Shown: one piece after another, positions 4,001 to 5,947 of the stretch
Position numbering within the stretch: the first letter of the stretch is position 1
Layout of the letters: the number at the start of each line of letters is the position of its first letter
Origin: Oscillospiraceae bacterium
GTDB lineage: Bacteria; Bacillota; Clostridia; Oscillospirales; Ruminococcaceae
Assembly: GCA_902362965.1 (NCBI GenBank)
Contig: CABIYQ010000029.1
Span: 1-5,947, forward strand
Direction of reading: 5' to 3'
Length of the DNA: 5,947 nucleotides
Notes under the pieces: generated by a model
What the model saw: only the letters and a program-made list of their open reading frames with translations
What the model was told of the DNA's origin: nothing
Database searches by the model: none
Made by a program: the position numbers and the translations under genes

Positions 4001-5947
4001 TCGTCGAGAATGTAATGCTCATCTGTGGAAATTTCCTGAACATAATAACTTCCCAACGGCAGTTTTTTGTTAAACTGCGCTTTCATATCCTCAGTCAGAC
4101 CGATAGTTTCAATCAGTCCGTTTTCGGGAATGACCGTACCGTCGGCAGCTGTGATTTCTTCAGCAGCGTACAGTCCGAATTTTACGTACTGTGCATAATC
4201 TTCACCGTTAATACCGTATTTCTCAGAGGATTCAAGATACTTTTCCAGAGTAATATTTACCTGCTGGTAATTGTTCTTAAAGGACGTACCTGTGTTGGTT
4301 ACGGCTATTTCCTGTCCTTCGTATTCGAGAGTGACAAGGGTTTCGCCGTTCTCAAGGACGTATCCCTCCGGAGCTTCGATTTCAACAACTCGGTATGTTC
4401 CGAGATACAGTTTCTTTGAGGTTGCCGTACCGTCAGAGCCTGTTGTGATTGTGTCCACAACCGTATCTTTTTCGACTTTTAAATTACCGTCCGGAGTGTA
4501 AATATCCTCAGCTGCAATAATGTCAAATTTTGCGCCCTTCAAAGAATTTTCTTCAAAGACAGGAGAGTAGATTTTTTTGTTTTTTTCACTTTCAGCAGAA
4601 GAATTTTCTTCGCTTTCAACAGATGAAAAAACATCTCCGATTTTTGAAATCGTAATAGTTCCTTTTTGCGGAGTATTCATTTTCTCAACCTGAACGGTAG
4701 CGCCGTCCTCGGTGATGGCAAAATCAATCGGGGTTTTGTCTAAAGCATAGCCGTCCGGAGCTTTGGTTTCTATCAACTGATACGTACCGTAAACCAGAGG
4801 TTCGGGCAGTAAAATCTGTCCCGATTCATCGGTCACGAATGTATCAGTTTCATTACCGTCATCATCGGTTAAAATTACTTTATTTCCGTTTGAATCAAGT
4901 ATCTGAAATTCTGTTCCGGGAAGCGGAATATTGTCTCCGGATTCCGAATCCTTTTTGACAATAAGAACACTTGAACGTTTCAATTTATTTTCCACGTCCA
5001 AATGAATCATAAGTCCGTTGTCATCAGCTGAAGATAACAAGGAACCTTCGAATTCACCTAAAGTCACATACCTGTCAGGTGCATTTTTTTCTGTAAGAAC
5101 GTATATTAATTCTTTTCCGTCTTCGGTCCAGAACGGCAATTCAGTCCATGAAGCTTTTCCGTAACCTGAGCCTTGTATGTAGGTGGTTATTTTATCGTCA
5201 AAAGTATCATATACCTTACCGTCAGAAGTTGTTGAGTAAAGACCGAATGTGAAATTGGCTTCAGCTTTATCCTCGGTATATTTTGTTACAACAAGATGAC
5301 CTTTTTTCAGTGTGTTTACGAACAATACATACGCCGTTTTTCCCGCCTCAACTATTACTGTCTTATCACGGACATTTGTGTAAATACTTGAGGTTTTCTC
5401 CGAAACCTTGTATGTGCCGGGCTTAAGACCGGGTATTCTGATATATCCGTCTTTGCCTGTGGTGTAGTCTCCGTCGATTCCGTTACCGGTAATATGGAAT
5501 GTAATTCCTTCCACCTTGTTATCGTCCGGAGAACTTTTCTTTATCCACAGGCTGCCGTTTTCTACGCCCTTTACAGCTGCGTAATAATCACGGGGATCAG
5601 CCTGAAGCTTGGTGATAGTCTGATTGTTTGATCCGTTTGTCAGTACGAGCATTCCGCAGCGTTCGCCGGAAGCGTTGACATTGTTTTGCTTCATAGTTAT
5701 CAATGCTGTTTTATTGGCTTCAGCCTTGATTTTCAGCTGAGTTGCTGATTTTGAAACAACTGAACCGTCCTTGACCGTAACGTCGAAATTATTCAGCTGA
5801 CCGTTTTTGTCAGTGAATGTGTATGTTCCATCGCTGCCGCAGGCAGCAGCTTTACTTTCAGCTACAGATTCACGAGTAGATGCAAATGAAACGCTTTTCC
5901 CATCAGCCTTGATATTTTTTTCATAGGCTTCGTAAAAGCTCTTGACC
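1015..5947 (-). CDS. Giant sortase-anchored SpaA/Cna-B repeat surface protein (5' end off window)
   Basis: The frame stays open from the TAA at 1017-1015 to the window edge, giving 1,643 codons plus a partial one. A TTG at 5703-5701 is the first usable start-like codon inside the window but has no special status: the 81 codons before it are open and continue the same fold-like sequence. The true start lies outside. Numbering from the first whole codon (5946), residues 1-130 are a beta-rich N-terminal region. Residues 131-1581 are 14 SpaA/Cna-B prealbumin-like domains, and 1582-1608 are a Thr-rich linker. SPLTG is at 1609-1613, a membrane helix at 1617-1635, and the tail KHRKQNKK at 1636-1643. 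Each domain shows a first-strand Lys, a Glu before the PxGY-type turn (as in VKEIESPTGY), and an Asn in the last strand (as in KNEKI). That is the triad that forms Lys-Asn intramolecular isopeptide bonds. It is very probably a rigid, protease-resistant stalk covalently attached to peptidoglycan by a sortase, carrying an adhesive head. Proteins of this class are common in Clostridia ICEs beside transfer genes, where a role in cell-cell contact is inferred. Confidence 0.9.
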   Translation of the reverse strand, partial: VKSFYEAYEKNIKADGKSVSFASTRESVAESKAAACGSDGTYTFTDKNGQLNNFDVTVKDGSVVSKSATQLKIKAEANKTALITMKQNNVNASGERCGMLVLTNGSNNQTITKLQADPRDYYAAVKGVENGSLWIKKSSPDDNKVEGITFHITGNGIDGDYTTGKDGYIRIPGLKPGTYKVSEKTSSIYTNVRDKTVIVEAGKTAYVLFVNTLKKGHLVVTKYTEDKAEANFTFGLYSTTSDGKVYDTFDDKITTYIQGSGYGKASWTELPFWTEDGKELIYVLTEKNAPDRYVTLGEFEGSLLSSADDNGLMIHLDVENKLKRSSVLIVKKDSESGDNIPLPGTEFQILDSNGNKVILTDDDGNETDTFVTDESGQILLPEPLVYGTYQLIETKAPDGYALDKTPIDFAITEDGATVQVEKMNTPQKGTITISKIGDVFSSVESEENSSAESEKNKKIYSPVFEENSLKGAKFDIIAAEDIYTPDGNLKVEKDTVVDTITTGSDGTATSKKLYLGTYRVVEIEAPEGYVLENGETLVTLEYEGQEIAVTNTGTSFKNNYQQVNITLEKYLESSEKYGINGEDYAQYVKFGLYAAEEITAADGTVIPENGLIETIGLTEDMKAQFNKKLPLGSYYVQEISTDEHYILDDTKYPVNFEYLGQDTAVSEIKINDGKVIDNTFKTGRVEGLKVDADDKSKLSGAVIGLFNADETDFSEENAIETVVSDDDGSFNFEEIIFGNYLVKEIESPTGYVLSDETFPVVISEDGDVIEITIKNEKIRGSVQVKKYDLTNKSKALNGAVFEIFADKNGNEKFENDTDKSYGFLNETGSGIYQLDGVEYGGYFLKETVAPAGYVIDENYYYFEIRENGEIVNVSNDKSSDKFFNDVIRGNVNGLKINADDKTELQGALIGLFNADETDFSEENAIETVTSDKDGSFKFTDIVYGKYKVAEIEAPEGFVLSENIYDVNINVNGVTIEITIRNKPIKGNVLIAKYDSGNPPQILNGAVFAVYRDVNGDKKFTGGTDELLGNMTESSAGIHEYKDLLYGDYLTREIKAPEGYTVDRNYYAFSIKKDGETVKVGNNADGNFYNKDIKGNIEGVKVGESDEPLSGAVIGLFSDGESEFTAENALAAVTTEKDGKFIFKDIVYGKYIVAEIQSPTGYILTEETFPVSISKNNEVITVKISNEKIRGNIEGIKIGESDEPLSGAVIGLFADGESDFSADKAVKSVTTDENGKFAFEDIEYGKYIVAEIQSPEGYVLTSETFPVSIEENGQVITVKIHNEKIRGTIEGVKVGKSDEPLAGAVIGLFANGESEFTAENALATVTTEKDGKFIFKDIVYGKYIVAEIESPEGYILTEKTFPVSVSTDNEVITVKISNEKIKGNIEGIKVGESDEPLSGAVIGLFADGESDLTNRNALGTVTTDENGKFVFENVEYGKYIIAEIQPPEGYILTNQIYPVEISQNTQISITIVNVKIKGIVEIEKYDSLTDEKLSGAEFTVFTDTNGNGKFDEGEQYGVLEEVETGLYRLENIPYGSYFLKETKSPDGYYIDDNYYNFKIENNGEVVKITNNDLSDKFVNQKITTTTTTTVTTTTTFTSGTVPYVTYNNPSPLTGSKKIPAAVFITGLTAFGGMLLFKHRKQNKK
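1018..1122 (-). other. C-terminal cell-wall sorting signal (SPLTG, membrane helix, basic tail)
   Basis: SPLTG is at 1122-1108, followed by SKK, a 19-residue hydrophobic segment (IPAAVFITGLTAFGGMLLF, 1098-1042) and the basic tail KHRKQNKK up to the stop. This is the classical three-part sortase signal with Ser in place of Leu at the first motif position. S/N/P-P-x-TG variants are the substrates of Clostridioides difficile-type class B sortases, so a dedicated sortase of that kind is the likely partner. None is encoded in this window. Confidence 0.9.
1123..1203 (-). other. Threonine-rich wall-spanning linker
   Basis: Residues 1582-1608 begin with seven Thr, a Val and five more Thr, then a Ser/Pro/Tyr/Asn-containing stretch up to the sorting motif. 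Thr-run linkers of this kind are characteristic of Ruminococcus surface and cellulosomal proteins and probably cross the peptidoglycan. The DNA is a degenerate run of ACN codons, not a perfect microsatellite, although replication slippage could still change its length. Confidence 0.8.
1204..1521 (-). repeat. SpaA/Cna-B domain 14 (B type, membrane-proximal)
   Basis: This 106-residue B-type domain has Lys in VEIEKYD, Glu in LKETKSPDGY and Asn in FVNQKI. Between strands it carries a loop DTNGNGKFDEGEQ, which resembles the calcium-binding loop of SdrD B-type repeats (DxNGxGxxD/E). It closes the array just before the Thr linker and is more like domains 7 and 9 than its neighbour domain 13. Confidence 0.8.
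1522..2670 (-). repeat. Four A-type SpaA domains, domains 10-13, arranged as a duplicated two-domain unit
   Basis: The units are 2383-2670, 2095-2382, 1807-2094 (96 residues each) and 1522-1806 (95 residues). Each starts with K/R-G-x-I-E-G-x-K, continues with SDEPL-GAVIGLF, and ends with NEKI (NVKI in the last). By hand count domain 10 matches domain 12 at 83 of 96 residues, but matches its neighbour domain 11 at only 71 of 96. Domain 11 pairs with 13 through ADGESD, TTDENGKF and EYGKY. At the DNA level 2504-2555 and 1928-1979 are identical over 52 bases at an offset of exactly 576. The array therefore expanded by copying a 576-base two-domain block. Confidence 0.9.
2671..3897 (-). repeat. 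Alternating A-B-A-B SpaA domains, domains 6-9
   Basis: Domain 6 (3613-3897, A), domain 7 (3286-3612, B), domain 8 (2995-3285, A) and domain 9 (2671-2994, B) form two A-B pairs. Domains 6 and 8 share NADETDFSEENAIETV and 50 identical bases (3791-3840 and 3173-3222). The B domains (108-109 residues) carry loops DKNGNEKF and DVNGDKKF, similar to SdrD-type calcium sites, and end with an F-N or Y-N pair that supplies the isopeptide Asn. The linkage points are short (RG/KG), so the domains probably stack end to end. Confidence 0.85.
3898..5556 (-). other. Five divergent SpaA/Cna-B domains, domains 1-5
   Basis: Domain 1 (5308-5556, 83 residues) runs from SLWIKK to LFVNTL. Domain 2 (4981-5307) has VVTKY, LTEKNAPDRY and DVENKL. 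Domain 3 (4666-4980) has LIVKKD, IETKAPDGY and EKMNTPQ and is the most canonical. Domain 4 (4261-4665) has ISKIGD, VEIEAPEGY and VTNTG, and carries a Ser/Glu-rich insertion. Domain 5 (3898-4260, 121 residues) has LEKY, VQEISTDEHY and IDNTF. Each shows a Lys/Glu/Asn triad in the expected order. They resemble each other much less than domains 6-13 do, so they are the older part of the stalk. Exact boundaries are approximate to a few residues. Confidence 0.75.
5557..5947 (-). other. Partial beta-rich N-terminal region of the surface protein
   Basis: These 130 residues precede the first SpaA domain and are not repeat-like. They contain the protein's only visible cysteines (residues 36 and 97). 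They end in a strand-rich stretch with GMLVLTNGSNNQTITKL and DPRDYYAAVKV-like residues leading into domain 1. In some sortase-anchored adhesins a thioester (TQXA) domain occupies this position and ends in a similar beta-sandwich. The defining Cys and TQxAxW-type motif are not visible, so a thioester head is only a suggestion. There is no signal peptide, as expected with the start off the window. Confidence 0.5.

Noticed and set aside
5701..5703. TTG as the start codon of the surface protein
   Set aside because: The frame is open for 81 further codons to the window edge with continuous domain-like sequence, so this is an internal Leu codon.

Overview
The window carries three genes, all on the minus strand, so transcription runs from high to low coordinates. 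Base composition is moderately AT-rich. Three things point to a gut Clostridia member of the Ruminococcus/Oscillospiraceae type carrying an integrative conjugative element (ICE) or a related conjugative plasmid: a PcfB/DUF3801 conjugation protein, a threonine-run linker in front of a sortase signal, and a SpaA/Cna-B surface protein next to conjugation genes. This assignment is inferred from gene content. No integrase, relaxase or attachment site is visible here.

Layout in transcription order: (1) Positions 5947 to 1015 hold most of a giant cell-wall-anchored surface protein. The reading frame is open to the window edge, so the N-terminus is missing. The visible 1,643 residues contain a partial N-terminal beta-rich region, 14 consecutive SpaA/Cna-B-type domains, a Thr-rich linker, an SPLTG sorting motif, a membrane segment and a basic tail. 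(2) Positions 1014 to 889 are a 126-base gap with a strong stem-loop at 915-951 and a near-perfect Shine-Dalgarno sequence at 891-900. (3) Positions 888 to 166 encode a 240-residue PcfB-family protein in which the DUF3801-like unit is tandemly duplicated. (4) Positions 191 to 1 hold the start of a further gene. It overlaps the end of pcfB by 26 bases, runs off the window, and starts with a basic patch and a membrane segment. By position and topology it is a good candidate for the VirD4/PcfC-type coupling protein.

The probable logic is that the giant protein is a covalently anchored stalk or adhesin that helps donor and recipient cells attach. PcfB and the overlapping membrane protein would belong to the DNA-substrate docking part of the type IV secretion machinery.

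The most interesting material is the internal architecture of the stalk. All 14 domains keep a recognisable Lys/Glu/Asn isopeptide triad. Two domain subtypes (A, about 96 residues; B, about 108 residues with a calcium-loop-like insert) are ordered A-B-A-B-A-A'-A-A'-B, and the array grew by duplication of two-domain units. No wholly new system can be demonstrated from this window alone.
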